In this document: positions 48,118-60,154 of the stretch, in pieces
How positions within the stretch are numbered: the first letter of the stretch is position 1
Layout of the letters: every line of letters begins with the position of its first letter
Assembly (NCBI GenBank): GCA_024663395.1
Contig: JANFAH010000041.1
Location: 434,001-498,000 of the forward strand
From: Pisolithus tinctorius
Lineage: Eukaryota; Basidiomycota; Agaricomycetes; Boletales; Pisolithaceae
Direction: 5' to 3'
Length of the DNA: 64,000 bases
Position numbers and translations under genes: made by a program
Notes under the pieces: model-generated
Databases searched by the model: none
Seen by the model: only the letters and a program-made list of their open reading frames with translations
Told to the model about the DNA's origin: nothing

Positions 48118-50036
48118 ATGCATTCCGTTCTGCTGCGTTCTCTTGTTTGTTCTTTATGTTCGTTTTCGGCTTTCGCTCTCAAGATCCCCTTCTCAACCCG
48201 CACTTCCCCACAAACCCGTGGTCTTCCCCATGCCCATGTGGCACGACAGTCATCGTCTAGCCATGTTCTTCCTGTAGGAAATACGCAAAACTCATTCTAC
48301 TACACTAATATTACTCTGGGCGGCCAAACGATATCTGTCATGCTGGACACTGGAAGGTATGCTTTCAGCCAATTATGAACCCACCAATGTGTTGTTCACC
48401 ACTCACCAGCTCGGATTTATGGGTGACTGGTTCCGTGCCCAATGCTCAAGACACCGGTAAATCCTTGACACTATCCTACGCCGTTGGAAATGCTGCTGGT
48501 ACGTTTTACTGGTTACAGAAGATTTATATACTCAATCACTTGCAAAGGCGACGTGTATACCGCCCCATTCTCCATGGCTGGTTACAGCGTAGACGACCAA
48601 GCATTCCGTTTGTCTCAGCCTCCTCGTTCTCGAGCTCGTTATACTAACACGTTTTTCTTACAGTTCTGGTCGCAAACACATCGACCTTCTCAACAAACAT
48701 CCATTCTGAGGGCTACGACGGTCTCATCGGACTTGGTCCCAATTCTGGTTCCGCCATTTACAAGAAACTTGACGGTGACGCGGGAAACAACGCAATCAAC
48801 CGAATATTCGAGCAAAACCCATCTTCAATAGACGACTACATCACTCTCATGCTTAGTCGCCGCAATGATCCAAGTAACAACATCACAGGTCAATTTACCA
48901 TTTCGGAGCTCGTCCCAGGTTACGAGAACGTAACCTCCATGCCTCAGCTGGCGGTGGAGATGGTATACGAGGTCACTGATCAAGACCAACACTGGCAGGT
49001 ATTGACGGACAAGAGTGTGGGTGTGATTGGACCAGATGGACAACCAATAACAATCAGCTCTATCGTGCCGAAGGCGCCGAGTGGTCAATTGGTTGCCGTC
49101 CTTGACTCTGGTTTCACGCTACCACAAGTCCCTCGCTCGATGTCAGATGCCATTTACGGACGCGTACAGGGTGCCGAATGGTCCACTTCCCAGCAAGCTT
49201 GGCTAGTACCGTGCGGCCAACTGATCAATCTGACATTCACATTTGGTGGGATTTCGTATCCGATCCATCCCCTAGATGTATCTTCCAGTGATTTCGGAGT
49301 CACGTTTTCCAATGGAAATCCTGCTTGCCTTGGAACTGTAAGCGGTTTCTCCTTCCGAAGTTTCAACGAACTTCTATGTGACGCCTTATGTAACAGTTCC
49401 AACCCATCAGTTCAGCGTTCAGTTTGCTGGGTGAATACGACATGATTCTTGGCATGGCATTCTGTGAGTATTGACAGACTTTCGGAGAACGTTATCAACC
49501 AATTTGGCACGTCAGTACGTAATATCTACACGCTCATCAATTATGGAAACCTCGTCAAGGACGGATCTAACTCCAATACACCCTATATCCAAATGCTACC
49601 CCTCACGGACCAAGCGACCGCCGTAAACGACTTCATTGAAACACGGACTGGTGGCCAAAACCTCATCAATTCACCTCAGTATACTCTCTTGCCTTCCTCA
49701 CAGGAGCAGCACTCTCCGGAGACGGCTGAGGAGAAGAAACAGCAATATGAAGAGAAAGTTCTGAGTCGATGGCCATATATCCTCGTTGGCTGTCTTGCGC
49801 TCGTGTCTATGTTGGTCGGGTGCTGTGTGTGGAGATGCTGCAAGCGTAGGCGCATGAGAAAAATGGCAGCACGGCAGAAGCAAGGGGTCAACCCTCCGGA
49901 CACCGACGGAAACGGTCCATATTCACAACTTCACGATTCCAACAGCACTGCAACCCTGGTCATGCAGCCGATGCGAGCGTCTACTCTCGAATTCAAGGAA
50001 GAATACGGCAAGGACGCTTTCTCACGGAGTCCATGA
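48118..50036 (+). CDS. Membrane-anchored pepsin-like aspartic protease (A1)
   Basis: Six exons join in frame to 549 residues: 48118-48356, 48410-48498, 48548-48607, 48664-49337, 49397-49463, 49516-50036. A signal peptide (MHSVLLRSLVCSLCSFSAFA) supports the start at 48118 over the in-frame ATG at 48046. The first active-site motif LDTGSSDLWV is assembled across intron 1; the second is VLDSGFTLPQV. GYDGLIGLG and the late LLGEYDMILGMAFLRN stretch are typical of the family. After the catalytic domain comes a polar stalk, a membrane span (WPYILVGCLALVSMLVGCCV) and a basic cytoplasmic tail (CCKRRRMRKM). This makes a type I surface protease, unlike secreted pepsins. Substrate unknown. It converges on the CCCH gene. 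Confidence 0.93.
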
Positions 50037-50467
50037 GTGCGAATAGAAGGCTAGAAGGGTGCGTAGGTAGGCCCAAGCCTCGAGCAGTTTTGTCAGATAG
50101 AACATGAGTTCAAGGTAGCTGGCTACTTGACGACTTTTTTTCGCAGAGCTGCTTGCCCTTGCCAAATGTATGTTTTTGGGAATGACTCTTGCAGACAGCT
50201 TGGTGCTGAGCTTGAAGGCGACTTGACCCTTCGACGTTGCTGTCTGCAATATTGTTGTGAGTTGTAGTGCGTAACGATCGGCGTGTACGTAAGAAGGTTT
50301 TCTTCTCGAAGGATAATCTCCGTTGCCTTGAGAGGTCGAGAGGGAATCTTCCAAGTACTGTTGCAAGTAGTCATAGGGGAGGGCTGTACTGCATTTACCC
50401 TATACTTATTGAATTAGGTACAAAGTACAAAGGTGTACAATAAAATGTCGAACCTCTCAAAATTCCG
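50037..50467. other. Convergent 3' spacer
   Basis: About 430 bp between the protease stop and the CCCH stop. Reverse frames here (50366-50022) are not convincing. AATAAA-like signals are present (CAATAAAATG near 50440). Confidence 0.55.
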
Positions 50468-52355
50468 CTAAGAACTGCTTAGGAACAGACCGTCAACCTC
50501 GGTCTGCGCTGCTTGCATAAACGCACTTACACTTGGTGAGGCTACAATTGGCTCGGCATGTAACGACGACGGAGGACCAACCATAGACCTCGTCCGCCGA
50601 TGAGGAACGGTCGATAGCGGCTTCACCGTGCTGACCTCGGTGATCTCGACCTCGCCTATCTCCTGTGTCCCGAGATCCATTTGTTCGGGAGGCATCCCTC
50701 CGGGTGTTTTTTGCTGAGAGGTTTCCGCTGGAACTGGTAGCTTCGCAGCAGATGTAGGAGCGTCACATGGTCTTTTTAGTTGCGAGTGGCCTTGCGGACT
50801 GTTCAACGCCGGCTTTTCCCCAGTGCCGTTCGACTCTCGTGAATTTGCCTCACAAAGAAACACCCTAGCCGCTGGTAACTCAGCCTCGGACCTCACTTTC
50901 AGACACCCGATTGCTACGAACAGATAGTTAGCAATGGCAGTTGCATTTTTGCAACCGAAGCATAAAGCTCACGGTCCAGCTCCAGCTCCGTTTCATGTGC
51001 AAATTTACAATCATCTCCGTCCTTGCAATATCCAGTAATAAAAGCGTCACAGACTTTCCCTGCCAACGATCGAGGCACGGGTGAAAAATTTAGGCACATT
51101 TCGCCTCGAAGACACTCACGTTCACCACCCATCATGACACCGCCGCCAATGACCCGCCACGTGATTGGGTAGAAATCCTTCGATTGGCAAAGATTTTTTC
51201 TTGACTCTAGTTCTCTGGCATCCACGCTCGTGGAGTTATTAGAAAATTTTTCAGTCGATTTCCTTGATCGAGAGTCGTGTATACTGCCATGCACGATTGG
51301 TATCAAGAAGTCAACGATGCTATATTGAATCTGCAGACTTACAACGTGCATTTATTCCCACTCTGACACTTACCCGTTGCCACAAAATATCGACAAGGCT
51401 TCGCTAAGCAACGAAGAGTCAGCGCGACCAGTCTAGATGATCCACCATCCCAAAGGAGGAACAGACTCACTCTGATATGCAAAAGGCTTTCGCGTCCGTG
51501 GCATCTGTTTGTCCTGACAGGAAACCGCCGACTGCACAAGCGAATGTGCCTCGAACGGAGGCATGACAAAACGTCCGAAAGGATCAACCTTCGCATTGCA
51601 AGACGTAAAGTAAGTCATCCATTCCGTGGAACTAGGTTCTGGATAACGAGGCACAGCTGAAAACTGTCGGTACAGCACCACCGGTGGTGGTGAAGCGGGA
51701 GGGTTAGAATCTTCGAGGTTCCCAAATGCAGCGTGCACATCATGATTGATGAACTTCACGCACAGGGGTGACCCCTCAGAGGACGAGGTATCGTGTGGGT
51801 CATCGCGTAGAATGGGATCTGCGGTGATTGTACATCGCGGAGCACACACAAGAGGAGGTGACGAACTATAAGCTGGGTGCCACAAGGAAAATGGGAGCGT
51901 CGATGCACTCTGAGGGTAGTAAAGTGGTAATTGAGGAGCTTGTGATAGGGGAAAGTCCACTAAGGATGTCAAGAAAGGTCACGATTACTTATCGTTGCGA
52001 ATCTGCTAAGGTGTCGCCAAATAACTTACCGCGATTTTGAGATGTGCAATTTCGTAGTTTACGATGCGAATGAACTATACGGAATAAGTCAGTCGCCATC
52101 TACTCTCTCGACGTTGACGATGGAAATCAGTGGACCAACTCGGCTTGTGCGAGAATGGGCACGAAGTACCCCTCCGACAACATCCAGCTTGATAAAATCG
52201 ACAGGTGATGTTGCAGCGTTTCTGCATAGCGTCAGCGTATGCACTGTCGAACGCCAAGTGGACGTCTTGATTGACACCACAAGCTAAACCTCTTCCGTCA
52301 AGAGTGAACAACGATACTACAGTAGGGACCTACTTTGCTTCATACTAGTGGACAT
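50468..52355 (-). CDS. Three-finger CCCH zinc-finger protein
   Basis: Probably an RNA-binding protein. The start MSTSMKQ at 52355 is joined by an intron (GTAGGT to TATGCAG) to finger 1, CRFYQAGCCRRGTSCPFSH (CX7CX5CX3H). A Pro/Ser-rich middle exon (51972-51433) includes SSEGSPLCVKFINHDVHAAF. Finger 2, CRYFVATGKCQSGNKCT, gets its last His from the next exon (intron GTAAGT at about 51345), giving CX8CX5CX3H. Finger 3 is CDAFITGYCKDGDDCKFAH (CX7CX5CX3H). The C-terminal exon (50896-50468) is low-complexity and polar. Exact exon borders between fingers 1 and 2 are uncertain. No other domain is seen, so the target RNA and process are unknown; splicing, decay or RNA silencing are all possible. Confidence 0.78.
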
Positions 52356-53187
52356 TGCCTTTCGATCTCAGCATCTACTGGTGACTTGGGGAAAGCGGAG
52401 AGACAGAGATGCGAGAAGGAGTAGAAGAACACACTCGTCAAGACGGAGACTAGTGGTCCTTGTTCTTGTCATGAACAAGGAGAAAAAGTGAAACCTCACG
52501 ATTTGAAGTCCCAAGGTGATGAAAGACAAGAGTAGGGAAATATCCACATGAACGTGCTTACCTTATGAATCGTGAAATAAGTCGACGGGCAAGGAAACAA
52601 TGACGGTCCGAAACCGGTCTAGCGCCAAGGTATTGGCAGCTATATCTACGTTAGTATTTGCGTCCCCAATCCCTTCCCGCAAATATTAACTTTGAACGCA
52701 CGTGTTGAAGGGGTAAGTGTAGATAAAGCAACTGACTGTGTACGAGGAAACGTTTCTGCACTCATATGTACTCAGTGAGGACATCCTGGCGCGTATGGCG
52801 AGCCTAAATTGGTACTGAACAATAAGAACATGTGGGTTCGGCAGTACGATGGCTTCCGGACCAATCCCGGAGCCTCCCCCTCTGACCTTTACAATTGTTC
52901 AGTACTGCTGTCTGGTATTTTTAGTGGTTGCCCTCCATTCGTACCTGCAACTCTTGACATTGTTATTGTTAAAGACGGAAATGAAGTGTGCATGCGACTG
53001 CAGCACCCTTTTTTCCAAATAACGTTGAACAATCTCACGGTGACCCCACGATAGCTAAAATAAAGCCAACTGCCGAGCGTTGGGCACGCTTGCTCACCTC
53101 CTCACACGAGTTCGTTTTGAGCCCCAAAATGAAACAGAGGGAGGGTTAACACATCATACAGAGGCTACAGTACCAGAATCATTTCGG
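52356..53187. other. Intergenic, no supported gene
   Basis: A forward frame at 52809-53054 (81 codons) has no motif or splice partner. Contains the CCCH promoter and the 3' end of the RING gene. Confidence 0.5.
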
Positions 53188-54633
53188 TCATGAAGATACA
53201 ACCCGATCTCGCGAGGGAAGTAGTGGAGTGTGTTCTGTCGGAGGGGCCGGATCCACAGCATCCTCACCCTCCGTTACCACTGCAGACGAACTCGGCAGCT
53301 TGGAGGTATTCCAAGGTTGGGTTACATCAGCTTTGCAGACAGGACACTACAAGCAATGACATCATCAGGTTGGGACCGCGCGTACCTGAAATCTGCTTAC
53401 AACTTTCTTGAGGTTGATGAGCCAATTATCAATCTCCTCAAGGTGAAAAATATGATGACAGGGAAGTTCACGAACACGGTCGCCTTTTGAGAACCCGGAG
53501 ATGCAAATCGCGCATTCGATTTGCGTCTCATACCAGGGTATATGGGCGTCTTCAACTGCTTCGTGAGATGAAGCCGAGTGCGAGGCACCAGACTCGAGAT
53601 CCACCGTACTCGATGATAGGGCGGTTAGGTGAGGTACAGATCCCTCATGTTTTTCCCAAGTCGTCCCGTTCCAAACTCTCCAAGGGAGACTCTTGACCAG
53701 ATGCTCTGGGGCTCTGTCGCGCAGAGCGGCACGAGCGATCCGTACACGATGAATGAGAAGAGTGACAAAAGTGAGACAAGAAGGGAGAAACAGAATGATA
53801 ACAAAGGTCAAAATTGGCCTGTACAGCCGTCAGAAGTGCTCGCATGAGAGGGACAGATACGGACGAATACCATTCCCAAGCCGGGTACTCTGCGGTGATC
53901 AAAAGTGAGAGTGTCTTCAGGCCGGCGTGGGAGGTAGTCGAAGATCCGATTAATACAATTAATTCCTGATAATCCGCATATCTGATATAGGTCGAAGGGA
54001 TGGTAACGTCGGAAGCGTCTTCTGCGAAAACTTAGCTGAGCGATGCGAAATGCGAAATACCACACGGACCTTTACTGTACATGCTAATGAGAGTGTCTGA
54101 TATGCCACTGACGTCAGGGTCTTCACCGCCGACAACAACGGCTCTGGCACCCAGGCGCTGCGACTCCCGAATCTAAGGTAACGGTTGGCTAGAACATCGG
54201 ACCATGATCGATGACTTGCCTTGTCGACGAAAGGGCACTGACCACGTTGTACAAGAGCGATCCACGATTCAGTCGGATCCGGGTGGCGATCGCCAGACGG
54301 ACAAAGCGGTGGACAACCAGAATTCGGAGGTTCGGCCTTAATAGACGTATCATTGGTAGGACATGAAACCGTAAACGACGATAGTGGGATAACGTATCCA
54401 AGCAGAGGGTCTTTGAGCTCGAGGCCAAATGATGCAGGGCGAGAATGATAGGTGACCGGGGGGGAGCGATCCACGACTGAGACAGAACTTTCGACACCCC
54501 ATACCCATCCCCACAACCAGCTTCCTTCTGCCGATGTGGCCGAGAACTTGTTGATGATGGCCGAACGCTGCGAGTGAGCCCGGACGCTGCAAAGAAACGC
54601 AAGAAGGAAGATTAAGACAAAGAGACGGGCCAT
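53188..54633 (-). CDS. PA-TM-RING-H2 membrane ubiquitin ligase
   Basis: The order is signal peptide (MARLFVLIFLLAFLCSVRA), lumenal protease-associated domain, membrane span, RING. The PA domain shows WIALVQRGQCPFVDK joined by an intron to IRESQRLGARAVVVGG, then YIRYADYQELIVLI. A further intron leads to the span ILTFVIILFLPSCLTFVTLL. The RING-H2 is CAICISGFSKGDRVRELPCH, HIFH, then across the last intron CPVCKAD. Such proteins ubiquitinate cargo in endosomes, Golgi or vacuole. The C-terminus ends EHTPLLPSRDRVVSS; EHTPLL fits the [DE]xxxL[LI] sorting signal, which supports an endosome/vacuole location. At least four introns. Substrates unknown. Start and stop are clear. Confidence 0.88.
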
Positions 54634-55273
54634 ATTTCAGGCCCTTTCATGAAGTAGCAAGGGCGAAAATAATGGTGGGCGCAAGAAGTAAAGCTTCACT
54701 GAGGACGATGTCAAATTTCTCGAGTCTTCCCGTGGCGACAGGCTGGCCTCGCGGGGGACATGAGACATCAGAATATGGGAATATGGGATCTGGCACGAAT
54801 TATGTCATCGTCGCTTACCCATCGGCTTTTGCCGGCCTGTTCCAAGCCGGTTCCAAGTACTACAGTTGCAGTGCAGTGGGTGTCTGGTCTCCTGTGCAAT
54901 TGCACGAAACCAAAAGCAACTGTATCGATGGATTGATGACAAGGAATAGCCCTCAGCGCTCAAGCTGGATGTTCAAACAGAGGTATTGTTGATCTATCAT
55001 CTAATGATTCCAACCTCGCTTCCCGATCAGACGTTTGGGCGGCAGTAGGTGGCACCAGTTACCCCTTGCTGGGCCAACCTGTGTGAAGGCCTGTTCAGTC
55101 ACCGCCCCTTGGTCTCTGACGGCGTTGTCAGGTTCCTAGCCTAAAATGCAGTAGTGCGTGACTTGATTCATCAGGTATATATGTATGTATTCCGCTGTTA
55201 GTATCGGTTTCGTTAACTCAGCGCTCTTCCCTCACATTCAATAGCTACGCATCTCCTCTGCCTGGGAAGCCTC
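54634..55273. other. Divergent promoter region, RING gene and arrestin-like gene
   Basis: About 640 bp between divergent starts. A 106-codon forward frame (54672-54992) overlaps it but has no partner exon and is rejected as a gene. Confidence 0.55.
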
Positions 55274-56702
55274 ATGGCGATTATCATGGATCCAATCCTC
55301 TTACCAGATTATTCCCCTTCCATGCCAGCACCAGATTATTCTTCGATGCCTTTACCTGGAGAACATTGCATCCAGCGAACGCCTAGACAGACGCTGTACG
55401 AGCGTGGAAGCGTGGGGTTCAGCTACCAGGAAAATGGCATGTCTCTCATGCTTCATGGATGTCGGGAAGAGGAAGGTGCTCCAGTCTTTGGCCTTTGCAG
55501 CACTGTTCATGGCGAGTTCGAACCCGCCGACAGAGACAAAATCGTTTCTGTGTCCGCCAAGGTTTGTGCTCGCTCCTAATATACTGTTCGATCCTGAGCG
55601 TCAAGCAGCTCCAAGGTCATATTTTTATCAAAGAAGGAACGCGGGTATCTTCTACATTGCTTCTTTCCCAGCAACGTACATTATGGGAGATGGACGATGT
55701 AGAAACTGTTTGTCCCGGCATGCTACCACTTTCAGTGTCCTTTCCTGCAAATTACTGGGACAAGGAAAACGAGCGTTATATTCGCCTGCCTCCTTCATTC
55801 TCCATCACGCGTCCACGCCGTGCTGCCGTTGTTTATACGTTGAGCATCCTCCTGCGGAAGAAAAGAGGTTCACTATTTTGCTTAAGGACCGCAAGGTTTG
55901 CACTCCTTGAATGCGTTATGATGATAAGGAGCTCACGACCCACAAAGAGACCTGTCGATGAATGTTCATCTTCGATATAAACCAAGAGTACGGCCACCAC
56001 GACCTGCCCCCATATACTTTTCGTCCTTGAAACAATGTCCAGATGAATGGCAAGAGGAAATATGGTCGATAAATAGCGATTTTCTACGCAACAACGGCTC
56101 TCTTTTTATGGCGGAGTGCTATGTAAGCCATCACTCATCGACAGTGCGTGCTATGTGGGACTGACGTGCTGCCCAGTTTTTCCTTCCATCCGTAAGGGTG
56201 TTTTCCATGTCAGAGAGCATACCATTCCACCTATCATTTTGCGGTCCGATATCCTGCCTGCGAAGGGCGACAACTCCAGAGAAGGATGACGAGGGGGAGC
56301 TGATCGTTGAGCCGATACATGTCTTCTTAGTCCGCCAAACGACGGTGCGCGGACCAGACTCAAAAGCTGTGCAAGAAGAGATTCTCGGAAGAGGATCTCT
56401 GATCGTCGGCGATGAAGCGAGACTGGACAAGATGCTTCCGCAGGATGCTGTATGTATGAGCTGGGACGGTGAACTGCGATGTGACATGCCTCTCACATGC
56501 AGCGCGTTCAGCACGCCTATCCTGGAGGTCAAGGTCTGTTTTTTCTTGTAACCTGAGAGTATATTAAAACATGGCTGTTGCACAGGATTACATCGTCCTG
56601 TCATTAGTCAATCCCCTTAGGCCAATGAAGATGATGGAGGCTGACGTCCACTATGCTGTTCCTATACGACTCGTTACGCACCCCTGGATCGATAGGTCTT
56701 GA
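55274..56702 (+). CDS. Arrestin-like protein, copy 1
   Basis: Basidiomycete-type arrestin-fold protein, likely an adaptor for membrane-protein ubiquitination or endocytosis. N-terminus: PILLPDYSPSMPAPDYS, then GEHCIQRTPRQTLYERGSV. The core continues EGAPVFGLCSTVHGEFE, across an intron (GTTTGT to GTCAAG) to QLQGHIFIKEGTRVSS, WEMDDVETVCPGMLPLSVSF, LPPSFSITRP and YTLSILLRKKR. A badly defined intron around 55870-55928 precedes HLRYKPRVRPPRPAPIYF, and two more introns precede FFLPSVRVFSMSESIPFHL and DYIVLSLVNPLRP. The TGA is at 56700. About 410 residues. No PPxY motif is evident, so the recruiting mechanism is unknown. The exact splice near 55900 needs transcript data. Confidence 0.75.
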
Positions 56703-57145
56703 CTAGATAGGGCACGCTTCCTCTAAGTTATGAAGGTATTCTAATTATAATATCTACGACTCTCGTCCTAGTATGACTTGTACCACATATCCATCACTTT
56801 GTCATGACACAGCATCATAATAGTTCTTGTCTTGTGTCCTAAGCCTACGCATTGCATTATTAAAATATCAAAATGATTGCTGGTGCCCGCGCTCAAGTGC
56901 TCGCCGCCCATGTGTACCTACCGGATTACCTAAGAGGTACTGTGTCAGTCTGACAGCTGTGCTGTGACACGACTGGCACCGCCACAGCTGGCCATTTGGT
57001 CATAGTGGTGTTTGGGGCCCCCTCGGCGCTGAGCGCAGTCAGCGTCCGGCTTGCGGAAATGGGGCTAGGCAGGTATCACCCACCCGCAGTATGCGGTGTA
57101 CACCCTCTGCGGCTTTGAAACCTATCTAATTATTGTTGCTCCTCA
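56703..57145. other. Intergenic
   Basis: 3' end of the arrestin-like gene and promoter of the phospholipase D-like gene. No site stands out. Confidence 0.5.
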
Positions 57146-59568
57146 ATGCCTTGTTCGTCCGCTATCACGTCCAACATGACCCAGAAGCAGACTCGTCAAG
57201 TTTCGGACAGAGTCTACGCCATCACTCATTCCAAGGAGACAGTCACGACTGCCTTCGCCTCTTCCCAGGACTCTTCCCCTGGTCGAATTATGAAGAAATT
57301 GTACCGCGACTACCGACGTCACAAGCACAAGGACAGGGGTAGCAGCTGGTCTGTAGGGGTGCAACAAGACACAGCGACGAAAGAGGAGCACTCGACACGC
57401 GAGAAGTACCATGTACAACCAGACCTTTCATCACTCTCAACCGAACCAACACAAGCTGACCTCGACAGAGCTGCGGAATGCGGCGACTTTGGTAGACGAC
57501 CAAGCGATCTGTTCCTGAAGGTCTGTGGTGGTTATCTTGCGCACCCTTACCTCTAACAAGACCTTAAAGATGTATGTGGACGTACTTGCGGTTATCGATA
57601 AGGAGCTGTGGTCAGGTGTCGTATCACCCCCGTTGCTTGGTTCCAGGGGCGTCGTCACCATGTCCATTATATCCGTGTATGTTTCTTCAGGGAATCCGCT
57701 TGGTGACCAGGGCCGAATGCCTCGATATTTCGCAGGGACTTATTGCCTTCTCTAGGATACCCGACATCATGCAACATCATTATGACTGTATTGTCGCGGC
57801 ACGGCACGAGATCTTCCTCGCCACCAACTTTTGGCAGGCATCCACGTCTTCACAAAAAATATGCCAAGCCCTGAAAGAACTTTCAAGACGCGCGGAACGG
57901 AGGGGAAAAAGAGTGGTCGTGAAAGCCATGTACGACCGGGCACACTTCAAGATGTTCACTCACAACCGTGTTTACGTCGAAGAAGAGGAATGGTTGAAGG
58001 AAGTGGTCATGTTACCGAAACGGAGTGAAATACCATGGATAGACTTCGAGCTTGTGAATTATCATCGGTGAGCAGATTTGGGTTGAACGATCCAAGGTGT
58101 ATTGTTTGATGGCGCCCACAGCCCGCTGCTTGGAACGTTTCATACTAAGTTTATGATCGTAGACCGTAAGATTGCACTGGTAGCATCGAACAACATCCAA
58201 GACCGCCCAAACATGGAAATGATGGTGCACCTCGAAGGTCCCATCGTGGATAGCTTGTACGATATGGCGCTCCTCTGCTGGTCTAAACCAATGCATCCTC
58301 CATTACCGTTGCTGAACGAGCCATTCCAGCCACCCATGGGCGGATATAAATTTGGAATGGATAACGAATACTCGACGCTTCACAACCTTGATGGTTCCAA
58401 GGGTGCTGAGCTTTATCACAGGTTTGCACAGCAAGATCATCCCATCAATGATACGCCACCCGAAGCTGACAAGGTTTTCATCTCCGGTAGATATCAAACT
58501 GTTACGGAACATCTAAGTAGGTGTCCTTTTTGATGAGTCACGGCATGCCGCATTGAGATCCAACATAGACGCTGGCAACCAACCGAACACACGTGCCACC
58601 TATGCCACTGTACCGCAAACGCCAGCTCTGACCGACGAGTATACACCACACGTGCTTCACGCGATACATGACGAATGCCCGATGGCACTTGTGAATCGTG
58701 GTCCGAGAGGATCACCAACGAACCCGCGCCAAGCATTGCACAATACGCAAGATGTCGCGTGGTTGGCTGGCCTAAAGTATGCCAAAAAGAAGGTCTTTAT
58801 TCAAAGCCCGACCTTCAATGCTCCGCCAGTCGTCGAAGCAGTGTTGAAAGCCGCTCGGCGGGGCGTTGAATGCACCCTTTATATAGACGTCGGATTTAAC
58901 GACGGAGGGGAGGCATTGCCTGATCAAGGTGGCACAAATGAACAGGTTGCCAAGAAGATGTACGCAGAGCTTGACGAACAGGGAAAGCAGAAGTTAAGGA
59001 TGTTTTGGTACACTGGTAATTACTTACCGTTCCGAATCTTTCGATACTGACTGATTATCTTTCCCTCTCAATGCCACTTGACGCAGGCAAGGATCAGAAC
59101 AAGCCTATCAATGCGTCCGCAAGAAAACGAAATTGTCATGTAAGCTACTACATCGGTTCCAAGTGTTGTGACGGGATCATCTCAACGTATTGCAGATAAA
59201 ACTGATGATCATCGACGATATTGTAGGCATCGTCGGCAGTGGGAATCATGGTAAGTCACACGTATACGCTTCGAGTCTGACACGGAGGAGAAATAAAATT
59301 CCTCCTTCTCGCACCAGACACACAATCGTGGTTCCATAGTCAGGAGGTAAACGTGATGATTGACAACCCCAAGGTCTGTGAGGAATGGCTTGATGCCATC
59401 CGGAGAAATCAAAACACACACCTCCACGAGCTACAAAAGGACGGTATATATCGGGATGCGGACGGGAACGTGCTTGCGGATTCGGTGTACATCAAACCAG
59501 GGTTTCTTGGTGTCATCAAGGGAATGCGCAGTTCGATTGCAAGAGTGCGCGGGAAGAGTGGACCGTGA
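57146..59568 (+). CDS. Phospholipase D-like protein with two HKD motifs
   Basis: Cleaves phosphodiester bonds, in typical members releasing phosphatidic acid. Eight exons join in frame to about 677 residues: 57146-57520, 57570-57650, 57691-58067, 58122-58516, 58569-59015, 59087-59139, 59196-59250, 59318-59568. Both active-site motifs are present: HTKFMIVD with a following NIQDRPNMEMM, and HIKLMIID (made across an intron) followed by GSGNHDTQSWFHSQE. The short third intron (57651-57690, 40 bp, GTCGTC donor) is the least certain. The protein lacks a signal peptide, PX or PH domain, so it is not a classical PLD1/2; it fits the fungal PLDc_2 family. Other phosphodiester substrates, such as cardiolipin, are possible. 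It lies between two arrestin-like genes. Confidence 0.9.
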
Positions 59569-60154
59569 GCTGTTGCATCGTGCATCTCTTCCGGGACTTG
59601 TATTTCTACGTCATCATATGGTGACCATGTATCCTATGTATTATTTGTTCTCGTGAAGCAAGTGTTGCTGACGGACTTACGAGCACCGTGAATAATGACA
59701 TTCGCGGGTCTGCGAACTCACCCAAACGAGTAATGAACGAAGCATATTAGTCATCCGTACCATATGGTGGATTGGGCCGCAGCCGGTTCTTGACGGCACA
59801 TAACATCAAGCGAGCCAAAATCTCATTTCTACCACTGGACTCGCCAGGCCATTTTACAAACGTTTCTAAGCACTCATATTTGACAGATGGCCGAGGTAGT
59901 TGAAAATCGGAGGAGAGATCGTTGGTTAAACGGTTTGATACGTTGAACCGGTCGAATGTCATCCGGGGAATAAAGGTGAGCGGAGTGGGAAGGCTGTTTC
60001 AAGTATAGCAGGGACACCATATGGTGAATGCAATTGCCCATAAATCACCCGACCGATCCATCTGTCCAGGCGTTAAGACGCCGGCAGCCCCCGCGACCAG
60101 CCACGTCCACCATTTTGTACTTCTTCGCTTCAGGCAGGGGAACATTGCTTAACC
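59569..60154. other. Intergenic
   Basis: A reverse frame (59962-59747) and a few short frames are present without motif or splice support. Contains the promoter of the second arrestin-like gene. Confidence 0.5.

Noticed and set aside
52809..53054. Possible small gene of 81 codons
   Set aside because: No motif, no splice partner, and located in a short spacer between two genes.
54672..54992. Forward 106-codon frame divergent from the RING gene
   Set aside because: It occupies a promoter region and has no recognisable domain or continuation.
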